Part shown: positions 44,031-52,250 of the stretch, piece by piece
Layout of the letters: each line of letters opens with the position of its first letter
Position numbering within the stretch: the first letter of the stretch is position 1
Assembly (NCBI RefSeq): GCF_028473605.1
Contig: NZ_CP097267.1
Location: 4,146,501 to 4,210,500 of the forward strand
DNA: 64,000 bases
Direction: 5' to 3'
From: Acidovorax sp. NCPPB 3576
GTDB lineage: Bacteria > Pseudomonadota > Gammaproteobacteria > Burkholderiales > Burkholderiaceae_C
The notes under the pieces: generated by a model
The model's input: only the letters and a program-made list of their open reading frames with translations
The model's database searches: none
Told to the model about the DNA's origin: nothing
Translations under genes and position numbers: made by a program

Positions 44031-45485
44031 TCAATGCATCCGCCCGTCGGCGCCGGCTGCGGGGGCGGCGCGCTTGGCGCCAGGGGCCATGGGTTGCGGC
44101 AGCAGCGTGCCCACGGTGAGCTGGTCGTCGCCGAAGTAGCGGGCCGCCACCGATTGCACCTGGGCGGGCGTCACCGCGCGCAGCAGGGCAATGAGGCGCG
44201 CGTCGGCGTCGGGCGGCAGGCCCTGCACCCAGTTGCTGCCCAGGTCGCTGGCCTGGCTTTGCAGCGAGTCGCGCTGGTAGATGGTGGAGGCCGCCCACTG
44301 TGTCTTCACGCGGGCCAGTTCGGCCTCGCTCACCCCTTCGCGGGCGATGCGGGCGACCTCGGCGCGCAGGGCGTCTTCGACCTGCTGCGGGGTCTTGCCG
44401 CTGGCAGGCACGCCGGTCAGCAGGAACACGCTGGGGCCGCGCCCCACCACGGATGCCGAGCTATCGGAGCTGTCGGCCACGCGGTCGGGGCCCTGGCTCA
44501 AGGCGCGCTCCAGCCGCGCGCCGTCGTAGCCGCTGAGCACGGCCGACAGCACCAGCAGCGACAGCGCATCGCGGTCGCTGTCGGTCATGTTCTCCAGGCG
44601 CTCGATGCTCGGCGCGCGGAACGCCAGGGCCACGTAGGCCTGCTCGGCCGGCGCCTTGTAGGCGATGCGGCGGATGCCCTGCTGCACGGGCTCCACGCGC
44701 GGCTTGCGGGCCGGCACGGCGCGCACCGGGATGCGGCCGTAATATTTTTCGGCCAGCACGCGGACCTTGTCGGGGTCCACGTCGCCAGCCACCACGACGA
44801 CCGCGTTGGCCGGCACGTACCACTGGCGGTGGAAGGCGCGCACGTCGTCGGCGGTCATGGCATCGAGATCGCTCATCCAGCCGACGACGGGCCGGCGGTA
44901 GGGCGAGGCGATGAACGTGGCGGCGTAGAGCTGCTCGATGAGCGCGGCCCGGGGCTGGTCCTCGGTGCGCATGCGGCGCTCTTCCTTGACCACCTCGATC
45001 TCGCGCTTGAACTCGGCATCGGGCCACTGGTTGTTGGCGAATCGGTCGGCTTCGAGCTTCATCACGTCTTCCAGCCGGTTCGCGGGAATCTGCTGGTAGT
45101 AGCCGGTGTAGTCGCGGCTGGTGAAGGCGTTTTCCTGCCCGCCCAATGCGGCCACGCGGCGCGAGAACTCGCCCGGCGGCACGGTCTTGGAGCCCTTGAA
45201 CATCATGTGCTCCAGCGCGTGGGCGACGCCGGAGGTGCCGTCCACCTCGTCCATCGCGCCGACCCGCAGCCAGACCATGTGCACCGCCGTCGGCGCGCGC
45301 CGGTCGGGCTGCACGAGCAGCTGCATGCCGTTCTTCAAGGTGAATTGCCGAACCCCCGAGGACGGCGGGCGTTGCGCCTGCGTGTCCTGGGCCGAGGGAG
45401 GAAGGGAGGGGGGAGCGGACGGCGGGGTTTGGGCCCCGGCATGCACGCAGGCCAGCAGGCCCAGAAGGGTGATAGCGCGTTTCAT
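44031..45485 (-). CDS. M16-family zinc peptidase, catalytic subunit
   Basis: A 484-residue periplasmic metallopeptidase. The signal peptide covers ~1-19 (MKRAITLLGLLACVHAGA), followed by a Pro-rich linker. The inverted zinc motif is HALEHMMFKG (HxxEH, ~91-95), and the distal Glu lies in EIEVVKEERRMR (~168). It resembles pitrilysin-type PqqL/YmxG pairs; role likely degradation of periplasmic peptides. Divergent from ftsY across 28 bp, an arrangement typical of betaproteobacteria. Confidence 0.93.
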   Translation of the reverse strand: MKRAITLLGLLACVHAGAQTPPSAPPSLPPSAQDTQAQRPPSSGVRQFTLKNGMQLLVQPDRRAPTAVHMVWLRVGAMDEVDGTSGVAHALEHMMFKGSKTVPPGEFSRRVAALGGQENAFTSRDYTGYYQQIPANRLEDVMKLEADRFANNQWPDAEFKREIEVVKEERRMRTEDQPRAALIEQLYAATFIASPYRRPVVGWMSDLDAMTADDVRAFHRQWYVPANAVVVVAGDVDPDKVRVLAEKYYGRIPVRAVPARKPRVEPVQQGIRRIAYKAPAEQAYVALAFRAPSIERLENMTDSDRDALSLLVLSAVLSGYDGARLERALSQGPDRVADSSDSSASVVGRGPSVFLLTGVPASGKTPQQVEDALRAEVARIAREGVSEAELARVKTQWAASTIYQRDSLQSQASDLGSNWVQGLPPDADARLIALLRAVTPAQVQSVAARYFGDDQLTVGTLLPQPMAPGAKRAAPAAGADGRMH

Positions 45486-45513
45486 AGAATGATGCGATTC
45501 TAAGAACCCTCCA

Positions 45514-46953
45514 ATGTTCAGTTTTTTCAAGAAAAAGCCCGCCGCCCCTACCGAGCCGCAAGCCCCCCTTCCCGCGGAGGCTGCGCCAGCGGTTTCCGTG
45601 CCTGTCACGCATGCTGCTGCCGACGCGCCCGCGCCGCCCGCTGCCGCACCCTCGGGGGGCCCTGCAGCGTCCGGGGGCTTCGGATGGCTGAAGAATCCGT
45701 TTGCGAAGGCACCGGCGGAGGTTCCGCCACCGCCGCCGCCACCGCCCGCCGTTGTTCCGCCGCCGGTGCAGGCGCCAGCCCCGATCGCTCCGCAGGCACC
45801 CGTGCCGCCAGCGATCCCCGTGCCGGTGCCTGTGGTGCCCGCACCGGTGCCAGCACCCTCTCCAGCCCCTGTCTCCGTTCCAGTGGCAGCGCCTGCGCCG
45901 CCCGCTGTAGCCCGTGTTCCGGTGCCCATCCCTGCGCCCGTGCAGCCTCCAGCGCCAGTGTCTGTACCGGTACAGGTGGCGCCGGCTCCCGCACCCTTGC
46001 CGCCCGCTGTTGCGCTCGTCCCTTCGGCCCCGCCGGCAGAACCAGCGCCGGCCGAGCGCAAGGGCTGGATGGACCGCCTGAAGAACGGCCTGCGCAAGAC
46101 CGGCAGCAGCATCGCCACGGTCTTCACCGGCACGCAGATCAACGACGCGCTGTACGAAGAGCTGGAAGAAGCCCTGCTGATGGCCGACACCGGCGTGAAG
46201 GCCACGCAGCATCTGCTGGACGACCTCAAGCGCCGCGTCAAGGACACCAAGACCACCGATCCCGCCGCCGTGAAAGCCCTGCTGGCCGAGGCCCTGGCCG
46301 ACCTGCTGCGCCCCCTGGAGAAATCGCTGGTCATCGGCCGCCACACGCCCACCGTGATCATGGTGGCGGGGGTCAATGGCGCAGGCAAGACGACCTCCAT
46401 CGGCAAGCTCACCAAGCACCTGGCGAACGAAGGCGCGGCCGTGTTGCTGGCCGCGGCGGACACCTTCCGGGCGGCGGCGCGCGAGCAGCTCGGCGTCTGG
46501 GCCGACCGCAACACGGTCGAGATCGTCAGCCAGGACGGTGGCGACCCCGCGGCGGTGAGCTTCGATGCCGTCACTGCCGGCAAGGCGCGCGGCAAGGACG
46601 TGGTGCTGGTCGATACCGCCGGGCGGCTGCCGACCCAGCTGCACCTGATGCAGGAGCTGCAGAAAATCAAGCGCGTGGTCACCAAGGCGGATGCGACGGC
46701 GCCGCACGAGGTGCTGCTGGTGATCGATGGCAACACCGGGCAGAACGCGCTGGCCCAGGTGCGCTCCTTCGACGATGCGCTGCAGCTGACCGGCCTCATC
46801 GTGACCAAGCTGGACGGCACGGCCAAGGGCGGCGTGCTGGCCGCCATTGCGCAGGAGCGGCCGATTCCGGTGTACTTCATCGGGGTGGGCGAAAAGCTGG
46901 AAGACCTGGAAACGTTCAACGCCAAGGAATTCGCGCAGGCTTTGTTGACCTGA
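45514..46953 (+). CDS. ftsY: Signal recognition particle receptor FtsY
   Basis: A 479-residue SRP receptor GTPase at the inner membrane. The C-terminal NG domain (from ~182) includes GVNGAGKTTSIGKL (P-loop), DTFRAAAREQL, VDTAGRLPTQ, TKLDGTAKGG and GVGEKLEDL. The N-terminal ~180 residues, normally a charged acidic A domain, are instead an extreme Pro/Ala/Val tract with a run of eight prolines (~71-78), after a short basic MFSFFKKK start. Divergent from the M16 genes. Confidence 0.96.
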   Translation: MFSFFKKKPAAPTEPQAPLPAEAAPAVSVPVTHAAADAPAPPAAAPSGGPAASGGFGWLKNPFAKAPAEVPPPPPPPPAVVPPPVQAPAPIAPQAPVPPAIPVPVPVVPAPVPAPSPAPVSVPVAAPAPPAVARVPVPIPAPVQPPAPVSVPVQVAPAPAPLPPAVALVPSAPPAEPAPAERKGWMDRLKNGLRKTGSSIATVFTGTQINDALYEELEEALLMADTGVKATQHLLDDLKRRVKDTKTTDPAAVKALLAEALADLLRPLEKSLVIGRHTPTVIMVAGVNGAGKTTSIGKLTKHLANEGAAVLLAAADTFRAAAREQLGVWADRNTVEIVSQDGGDPAAVSFDAVTAGKARGKDVVLVDTAGRLPTQLHLMQELQKIKRVVTKADATAPHEVLLVIDGNTGQNALAQVRSFDDALQLTGLIVTKLDGTAKGGVLAAIAQERPIPVYFIGVGEKLEDLETFNAKEFAQALLT

Positions 46954-47063
46954 AGGGTGGCTCGGCGCCCAGGCTCCCGGCCTTCAACGGGGCTTGGGCG
47001 GGGCAAGCCGATTGGTGCCATCCGGCGAATTGATTGTTCACAAAACGAAGTTTTTGGACTTGA

Positions 47064-47085
47064 TTGCTATTAATCCAATAGCACA
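47064..47085. repeat. Dispersed palindromic repeat, core only (copy 7)
   Basis: TTGCTAT-TAATCCA-ATAGCA lies between ftsY and the rpoH promoter. Confidence 0.75.
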
Positions 47086-47091
47086 AAACCA

Positions 47092-47119
47092 TTGCTAGCA
47101 TTGCGGTGGGACGTATTTT
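47092..47119 (+). promoter_or_regulatory. rpoH: Candidate sigma-70 promoter of rpoH
   Basis: TTGCTA (47092-47097), 16 nt, TATTTT (47114-47119). It lies ~50 bp upstream of the CIRCE element. Assigned by eye; other start sites are possible. Confidence 0.4.
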
Positions 47120-47170
47120 TTCTTCCGAATCTCATCTGCAGCGTCCTACGCCGGCGCGGGAACTAGTCCC

Positions 47171-47197
47171 TTAGCACTCCCTCATATGGAGTGCTAA
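47171..47197 (+). promoter_or_regulatory. CIRCE operator (HrcA binding site) in the rpoH leader
   Basis: TTAGCACTC (47171-47179), 9 nt, GAGTGCTAA (47189-47197) is a perfect match to the consensus TTAGCACTC-N9-GAGTGCTAA. It lies 31 bp before the rpoH ATG, so HrcA would repress heat-shock sigma-factor expression. Confidence 0.95.
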
Positions 47198-47228
47198 CAT
47201 GAATGTCATGGAAGAAAGGACCTCTGGA

Positions 47229-48170
47229 ATGACGCTTCAATCTGGAACCGCAGCCACTGCTCTGGCTCCCGCCAATCCTTGGGCGCTCATCCCCCCCTTG
47301 GGCAATCTGGATGCATACATCTCGGCGGTGAACCGCCTTCCGCTCCTCACGGCGGAAGAAGAACGCACCTACGCGCGCCAGCTCAAGGAAAACAACGACG
47401 TGGATGCGGCTGGCCGCATGGTGATGTCGCACTTGCGCCTGGTGGTGTCGATCGCCCGCCAATACCTCGGCTACGGCCTGCCGCACGGCGACCTGATCCA
47501 GGAAGGCAACGTGGGCCTGATGAAGGCCGTCAAGCGTTTCGACCCCGATCAGAACGTGCGCCTGGTGAGCTACGCCATGCACTGGATCAAGGCCGAGATC
47601 CACGAATACATCCTGAAGAACTGGCGCATGGTCAAGGTCGCCACGACGAAGTCGCAGCGCAAGCTGTTCTTCAACCTGCGCTCGATGAAGCAGGGCTTCA
47701 AGGCCGATGCGGCAGCGGCCGATGCGGCCACCCACCGCGACACGCTGTCCGAGCGCGAAATCGACGCGGTGGCGCAGCACCTGAACGTCAAGCGCGAAGA
47801 CGTGATCGAGATGGAAACCCGCCTGTCGGGCGGCGACGTCATGCTCGACCCCTCGCCTTCGGATGATGGCGAACAGGCCTACGGCCCCATCGCCTACCTG
47901 GCCGACGGAGCGCACGAGCCGACCGCCATGATCGAGTCGCGCCAGCGCGACGCCCTGGCCACGGACGGCATCGCAGTTGCCCTGTCGGGCCTGGACGACC
48001 GCAGCCGCCGCATCGTGGAAGAGCGCTGGTTGAAGGTGAACGACGATGGCTCTGGCGGCATGACGCTGCACGAGCTGGCCGCCGTGTATGGCGTGAGCGC
48101 CGAACGCATCCGCCAGATCGAAGTGGCCGCGATGAAGAAGATGAAAAAAGCCCTGGTCGAGTACGCCTGA
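47229..48170 (+). CDS. rpoH: RNA polymerase heat-shock sigma factor RpoH (sigma-32)
   Basis: A 313-residue sigma-70-family factor directing heat-shock transcription. Region 2 covers ~45-110 (MVMSHLRLVVSIARQYLGYGLPHGDLIQEGNVGLMKAVKRFDP). The RpoH box QRKLFFNLR (~144-152) identifies sigma-32, and region 4.2 ends the protein (VSAERIRQIEVAAMKKMKKAL). The ATG at 47229 has AAGGA 8 nt upstream; an in-frame ATG at 47199 directly after the CIRCE element would add 10 residues. Regulation by HrcA through CIRCE is expected. Confidence 0.96.
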   Translation: MTLQSGTAATALAPANPWALIPPLGNLDAYISAVNRLPLLTAEEERTYARQLKENNDVDAAGRMVMSHLRLVVSIARQYLGYGLPHGDLIQEGNVGLMKAVKRFDPDQNVRLVSYAMHWIKAEIHEYILKNWRMVKVATTKSQRKLFFNLRSMKQGFKADAAAADAATHRDTLSEREIDAVAQHLNVKREDVIEMETRLSGGDVMLDPSPSDDGEQAYGPIAYLADGAHEPTAMIESRQRDALATDGIAVALSGLDDRSRRIVEERWLKVNDDGSGGMTLHELAAVYGVSAERIRQIEVAAMKKMKKALVEYA

Positions 48171-48219
48171 CCAGATGGCCGCCCGCCTTCGCAGGCGCGG
48201 TTGGCATGGCGATAATCCC

Positions 48220-48253
48220 GAGCGCGCAATCCCCTGTGGATTGCGCGCTCTTT
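48220..48253 (+). terminator. Rho-independent terminator after rpoH
   Basis: A 13-bp stem GAGCGCGCAATCC (48220-48232) and GGATTGCGCGCTC (48238-48250) has a 5-nt loop and is followed by TTTC. Confidence 0.85.
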
Positions 48254-48304
48254 CATTGGTGCGCCCGCCCCCGGCGTGCCCCGACTCCCAAGGACGAGAC
48301 CCCC

Positions 48305-49321
48305 ATGACTTTCCCCGCCGTTCGACGCCGCACGTTGATGGTTGCCCTTTCGCTCGCCGGCGCTCTGGGTATGGCTGCTGCCCAGTCGGCGCCCGGCGCC
48401 CTCGCGACGCCGGGGTGGCCGAGCAAGCCGCTGCGCATCATCGTGGGCTTTCCGCCGGGCTCGTCGCCCGACCTGACCGCGCGCACGTTTGCCGAACCGC
48501 TGGCTCAGGCGCTGGGCCATCCGGTGATCGTGGAAAACAAGGTGGGCGCGGGCGGCAACATCGGCGCCGATGCGGTGGCCAAGGCGACTGACGGCCACAC
48601 CATCGGCCTGTTCATCAACGGCAACCTGACGATCGCCAAGCTGCTCAACCCGGCCGTGCCCTACGACCCGCAGAAGGACCTCGCGCCGCTGAGCCTGGTG
48701 GGCACCTCGCCGCTGGTGCTGACCGCGCCGGCGTCGCAGCCGGACGTGCCGGCCCATGCCGATGCGCGCGCGTTTCTCGATGCGGCCCGGCAGGCCGGCA
48801 ACCGCTGGAGCTACGGCACGCCAGGCGTAGGAACGGTGGGGCACCTGGGCACGGAACTGCTCAAGGCCCGCGCCGGCATCGCGCCGATACACGTGCCCTA
48901 CCCCGGCTACCCGCAGGTGGCCACCGGCATGCTGGGCGGCCAATTGCAGATGGCGCTGCTGCCGCCCGCGCTGGCCCTGTCGCAGGAGCGCACGGGCAAG
49001 CTGCGCCTCATCGGCGTGACTTCGGCCGGGCGCAGCACGCTCGTGCCGGGCGTGCCCAGCCTGGCGGAGGCCGGCGTGCCGGACCTGAACCTGGAGATCT
49101 GGAACGCGTTCGCCGCGCCGGCCACGATGCCTGCCGCCGTGCAGGCGCGGCTGTCGGCGCTGATCGCCGAGATCGCCCGCAGCCCCGACGTGCGGGCCAA
49201 GCTCTTCCAGCAAGGCTGGCAAGTGGCCGGCACCTCGCCCCAGGGGCTGGCGAACCGCATCCAGGCGGACACCGCACTCATGGCGCGGGTGATCCGCACG
49301 CAAGGCATCCGCGCCGACTGA
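48305..49321 (+). CDS. Tripartite tricarboxylate transporter substrate-binding protein (Bug/TctC family)
   Basis: A 338-residue periplasmic binding protein. The signal peptide covers ~1-26 (..LMVALSLAGALGMAAA). The Bug family core is present: WPSKPLRIIVGFPPGSSPDLTARTFAEPLAQALG (~39-72), ENKVGAGGNIGADAVAKA (~78-95), and HVPYPGYPQ. Bug proteins are hugely expanded in Comamonadaceae and usually orphan, as here (no TctA/TctB). Ligand is probably a carboxylate but unknown. Confidence 0.93.
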   Translation: MTFPAVRRRTLMVALSLAGALGMAAAQSAPGALATPGWPSKPLRIIVGFPPGSSPDLTARTFAEPLAQALGHPVIVENKVGAGGNIGADAVAKATDGHTIGLFINGNLTIAKLLNPAVPYDPQKDLAPLSLVGTSPLVLTAPASQPDVPAHADARAFLDAARQAGNRWSYGTPGVGTVGHLGTELLKARAGIAPIHVPYPGYPQVATGMLGGQLQMALLPPALALSQERTGKLRLIGVTSAGRSTLVPGVPSLAEAGVPDLNLEIWNAFAAPATMPAAVQARLSALIAEIARSPDVRAKLFQQGWQVAGTSPQGLANRIQADTALMARVIRTQGIRAD

Positions 49322-49432
49322 AGCCCTGCCCCGGCGGAGGTGGCAGCGCTGCGCTTGTACCGATGTTGATGCAGATCATGCCCCGCGGGGTCCGCGGCCG
49401 GCAGACTCGCGCCTTTGATTTCAAGGCACGCC

Positions 49433-49813
49433 ATGCAGCCCTTTCGCATCCTCGTCATCGGCGCCGGCCACACCGGCACTCCACTGTTGCAGCAGTTGCT
49501 GGCAGCGCCGTTCGTCTCCGTGCTCGGGGTAGCGGACCTGGACCTCTCCCTGCCCAGCATCGAACTGGCGCGCAGCCACGGCGTGCCCGTGACCTCCGAT
49601 TTCATGGGATTGCTGGCGGCGCATGGCAGCGCCGTGGACATCGTGATCGACGTCACAGGCCAGCCGACGGTGCGCGACGCGCTGCGCAGGCACATGGTGG
49701 ACACCGGCAACCAGCAGACGGTCATCCTGCACGAGACCATTGCGCTCCTGCTGATGTCGCTGTCGGCCGGCCAGCGCATCGAAAGCCGGCACGGCGAGCT
49801 GGCCTACGCCTGA
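49433..49813 (+). CDS. Stand-alone Rossmann-fold nucleotide-binding protein
   Basis: A 126-residue single-domain protein. The dinucleotide motif GAGHTGTPLLQQLL (~9-22) follows the first strand (FRILVIG), with ADLDLSLPSIELA and VDIVIDVTGQPTVRDALR after it, like the NAD(P)-binding half of an oxidoreductase lacking any catalytic domain. In some sensors a similar domain sits before PAS/kinase modules; here it ends early. The ATG at 49433 is favoured since it begins the fold. Function unknown. Confidence 0.7.
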   Translation: MQPFRILVIGAGHTGTPLLQQLLAAPFVSVLGVADLDLSLPSIELARSHGVPVTSDFMGLLAAHGSAVDIVIDVTGQPTVRDALRRHMVDTGNQQTVILHETIALLLMSLSAGQRIESRHGELAYA

Positions 49814-49849
49814 ATCGCAAAGCGCCGATGCCATGACCAAGCCAGGCAA

Positions 49850-49899
49850 TTGCTATATTTTTAATAGCGATATGCCCTAGTGAATCATGCGCTGGAGGC
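49850..49899 (-). repeat. Dispersed palindromic repeat (copy 8), inverted orientation
   Basis: The core TTGCTAT-ATTTTTA-ATAGCGA is followed by ATATGCCCTAGTG and the arm GCGCTGGAGGC, the reverse complement of copies 2-4. It lies 49 bp before the FNR-like start. Confidence 0.88.
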
Positions 49900-49948
49900 T
49901 GTTTTCTTGCTAACCCCTCGCTCCGTGCCCCACCCCGGCGGCACCCCG

Positions 49949-50785
49949 ATGGACTTCGGCGTGCCCCTGCCCCCTTGCCACACCTGCGCCGGCCGCTCGC
50001 ACTGCCTGCTTGGGCGGGCACCGCGCGAGGTGCAGATGGCCTGCAGCGTGGGGGAGCGGCGCTTTCGCAAAGGCGAGACGCTGGCGCGCCAGGGCCAGTC
50101 CTTGCCGGTGCTGCAGATCCTCAAGGTCGGCACCGTGCTGCTGCACCGCCGGGGTGCCGAAGGGATCGACCGGCCCGTGGGCCTGGCAGGCTGCGGGCAG
50201 GCGCTGGGCACCACGGCGCTGTTCGCGGCGCCCGCAGAGCTGTCGGTCACGACGCTGGGGGAAGGCCGGCTGTGCGAAGTGCCGGCAGAGGCCCTGGTCT
50301 CCGTCCGCCAAGGTGCCGTGGCGCGGGGACTTCTGGAGGCGCTGTCACGCGAAAACGCCCGGGCGCAGGCGCAATTGGCGGATTGGTCGGGGCTGCTGCG
50401 CATGCGCGGGGCCACGGCACGGCTGGCGGGCGCCCTGCTGCTGCTGGCCGATCTGCAGCGCAGCACCCTGGTGCGGCTGCCCACGCAGGCGATGCTGGCG
50501 GCGCTGCTGGCCACCACGCGCGAGACGGTGGCCCGGGGGCTCGCGCACATTGCGCTGGCAGGCGGCCTGGCCCGGCACGACCGCTGGCACTGCGCCATCG
50601 TGCGGCCCCGCCTCATCGCCATGGCGCGGGGAATGGCCGGGCCGGTTTCAGGATCGGGGGCCGGTGACGCCAGGCGCGCCGCCGCCCTGACGGAAACCGA
50701 TGCGGCTGCCGCCCTGCCGTCGGCTCAGCCCTCGTTCAGCAGGGCGCGCACATCGGCGGCGAGCGCCTGCGCGCCGCTGCCGTAG
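49949..50785 (+). CDS. FNR-like Crp-family regulator with four conserved cluster cysteines
   Basis: A ~278-residue transcription factor. An N-terminal cysteine set C-X2-C-X5-C (Cys10, Cys13, Cys19 in PCHTCAGRSHC) plus Cys109 in LCEVP align with FNR Cys20/23/29/122, ligands of the oxygen-labile [4Fe-4S] cluster. A cyclic-nucleotide-binding-like barrel and dimer helix (~118-150) follow. The recognition helix is TTRETVARGLAHI, E-xx-A-R instead of FNR's E-xx-S-R. The last ~55 residues are low-complexity and lie antisense to sco1 (61-bp tail-to-tail overlap), possibly an extension by stop loss. The ATG at 49949 is chosen; upstream frame runs into the repeat. Confidence 0.85.
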   Translation: MDFGVPLPPCHTCAGRSHCLLGRAPREVQMACSVGERRFRKGETLARQGQSLPVLQILKVGTVLLHRRGAEGIDRPVGLAGCGQALGTTALFAAPAELSVTTLGEGRLCEVPAEALVSVRQGAVARGLLEALSRENARAQAQLADWSGLLRMRGATARLAGALLLLADLQRSTLVRLPTQAMLAALLATTRETVARGLAHIALAGGLARHDRWHCAIVRPRLIAMARGMAGPVSGSGAGDARRAAALTETDAAAALPSAQPSFSRARTSAASACAPLP

Positions 50786-51333
50786 CGGTTGTACACGCGC
50801 AGCCGGCCGGCGGGGTCGTACACGTAGCTGCCGGCCGAATGGTCCATGGTGTAGCTCGTGGGCGTCTTGCCGTCGACCTTCTTGTAGTAGATCTTGAAGT
50901 CCTTGGCCACGGCGGCCAGTTGGTCGGGGCTGCCGCGCAGCGCGAGGAACGTGGGGTCGAAGTTGGCCATGTAGGCCTTCAGCACCTCGGGCGTGTCGCG
51001 CTCCGGGTCCACGGTGACGAAGATGCCCTGGAGCCGGTCGCCGTCCTGGCCGAGCGAGCGCTTGACCTCCGCCAGCTCCACCATGGACGTGGGGCACACA
51101 TCGGGGCACTGCGTATAGCCGAAGAACACCACCACGACCTTGCCAGCGAAGTCCTTGAGGTGGCGCGGCTGGCCGTTGTGGTCGGGCAGGGGCAGGTCCT
51201 TGGCGTAGTCGGCGCCAGTGATGTCCACGCCCTTGAATTCCGGGCCTTTCTTGGAGCAAGCCGCCAACAGGCCACCAGCGCTTACCAGCAAAGCGCTGGC
51301 AGCTATTTTTTTGAGAGCAATGCGTTTGTTCAT
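50725..51333 (-). CDS. sco1: SCO1/SenC copper chaperone for cytochrome oxidase
   Basis: A 202-residue thioredoxin-fold lipoprotein that inserts copper into CuA of subunit II. Lipobox LLAAC (Cys26). The copper site is CPDVC (Cys76/Cys80), with His in YTMDHSAGSYVYD (~167). It ends the cta cluster and starts 5 bp after the ctaB stop. Residues 5-20 of the signal peptide are encoded by a copy of the dispersed repeat (51274-51320), see repeat entry. Confidence 0.95.
   Translation of the reverse strand: MNKRIALKKIAASALLVSAGGLLAACSKKGPEFKGVDITGADYAKDLPLPDHNGQPRHLKDFAGKVVVVFFGYTQCPDVCPTSMVELAEVKRSLGQDGDRLQGIFVTVDPERDTPEVLKAYMANFDPTFLALRGSPDQLAAVAKDFKIYYKKVDGKTPTSYTMDHSAGSYVYDPAGRLRVYNRYGSGAQALAADVRALLNEG
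51274..51320 (+). repeat. Dispersed repeat (copy 9) inside the sco1 signal-peptide coding region
   Basis: The arm ACCAGCGCTTACCAGCAAAG, an inverted AGCGCTGG, then GCTATTTTTTTGAGAGC as a degenerate core. It forms a stem CCAGCGCTT...AAGCGCTGG (51275-51300) and lies fully within sco1 codons 5-20. Confidence 0.7.
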
Positions 51334-51338
51334 GGCGG

Positions 51339-52250
51339 TCACAGCACGTAGTGGTCCACCAGCAGCGCGGCAAACAGCAGGCTCAGGTGGATGAGGGAAA
51401 AGCGGAAGGTCTCGCGGGCGAGCGCATCCGAATAGCGGCGCCACAGCCGAAAGCCGTAGGCGCAAAAGCCCAGGCTGAGCACCACGGCGGCGGCCAGGTA
51501 GATCCAGGAACTCATGCCGTACACGAAAGGCATGAGGCAGCCGGCGAAGAGGATCAGCGTGTACAGGAACACCTGCAGCCGCGTGAACTCGTTGCCATGC
51601 GTGACGGGCAACATGGGCAGGCCCGACTTGCGGTAGTCCTCCACGCGGTACAGCGCCAGGGCCCAGAAATGCGGCGGCGTCCACAGGAAGATGATGAGGA
51701 ACAGGATGAGCGCCTCGGGCGCCACATCGCCCGTCATGGACGACCAGCCCAGCACCGGCGGCATGGCACCGGAGGCGCCGCCGATCACGATGTTCTGCGG
51801 CGTGAGCGGCTTGAGGATCACCGTGTATATCACCGCGTAGCCCACGAACGTGGCGAAGGTGAGCCACATGGTGAGCGGGTTGACCCAACGGTAGAGCACC
51901 ACCGAGCCCGCCACGCACAGCGCCGCTGAAAACAGCAACGTCTGCGTGTTGGACAGCTCGCCCTTGGCGGTGGGCCGCCAGGCGGTGCGCTTCATCTTGG
52001 CGTCGATGCCCTGCTCCACGATGCAGTTGAACGCCGCGGCAGCGCCCGCCACGAGCCAGATGCCCGCGCAGGCGATGGCCATGTGCGCCCACTGGGCGCC
52101 GCTGGGCATGCCGGGCACGGCCAGCACCATGCCGATGAAGGCGCAGAAAACGATCAGCTGGACCACGCGCGGCTTGGTCAGCGCATAGAACTGCGCCGCG
52201 CGCGACGGCATGCTGGTGATCGGAGGGGAGGTGGCGGGAGCAGCGCTCAT
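51339..52250 (-). CDS. ctaB: Heme O synthase (protoheme IX farnesyltransferase)
   Basis: A 303-residue UbiA-family prenyltransferase with about nine transmembrane helices that adds farnesyl to heme b, giving heme O, the substrate of Cta[11 protein letters not shown] (~23-32), the prenyl-diphosphate motif [15 protein letters not shown] (~75-89; one Asp replaced by Glu), and [13 protein letters not shown] (~190-202) are diagnostic. Starts with an ATGA overlap with ctaA. Confidence 0.96.
   Translation of the reverse strand: MSAAPATSPPITSMPSRAAQFYALTKPRVVQLIVFCAFIGMVLAVPGMPSGAQWAHMAIACAGIWLVAGAAAAFNCIVEQGIDAKMKRTAWRPTAKGELSNTQTLLFSAALCVAGSVVLYRWVNPLTMWLTFATFVGYAVIYTVILKPLTPQNIVIGGASGAMPPVLGWSSMTGDVAPEALILFLIIFLWTPPHFWALALYRVEDYRKSGLPMLPVTHGNEFTRLQVFLYTLILFAGCLMPFVYGMSSWIYLAAAVVLSLGFCAYGFRLWRRYSDALARETFRFSLIHLSLLFAALLVDHYVL

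Noticed and set aside
47199..47228. Upstream ATG of rpoH at 47199
   Set aside because: It lies 1 nt after the CIRCE element with no RBS; the ATG at 47229 has AAGGA at proper distance.
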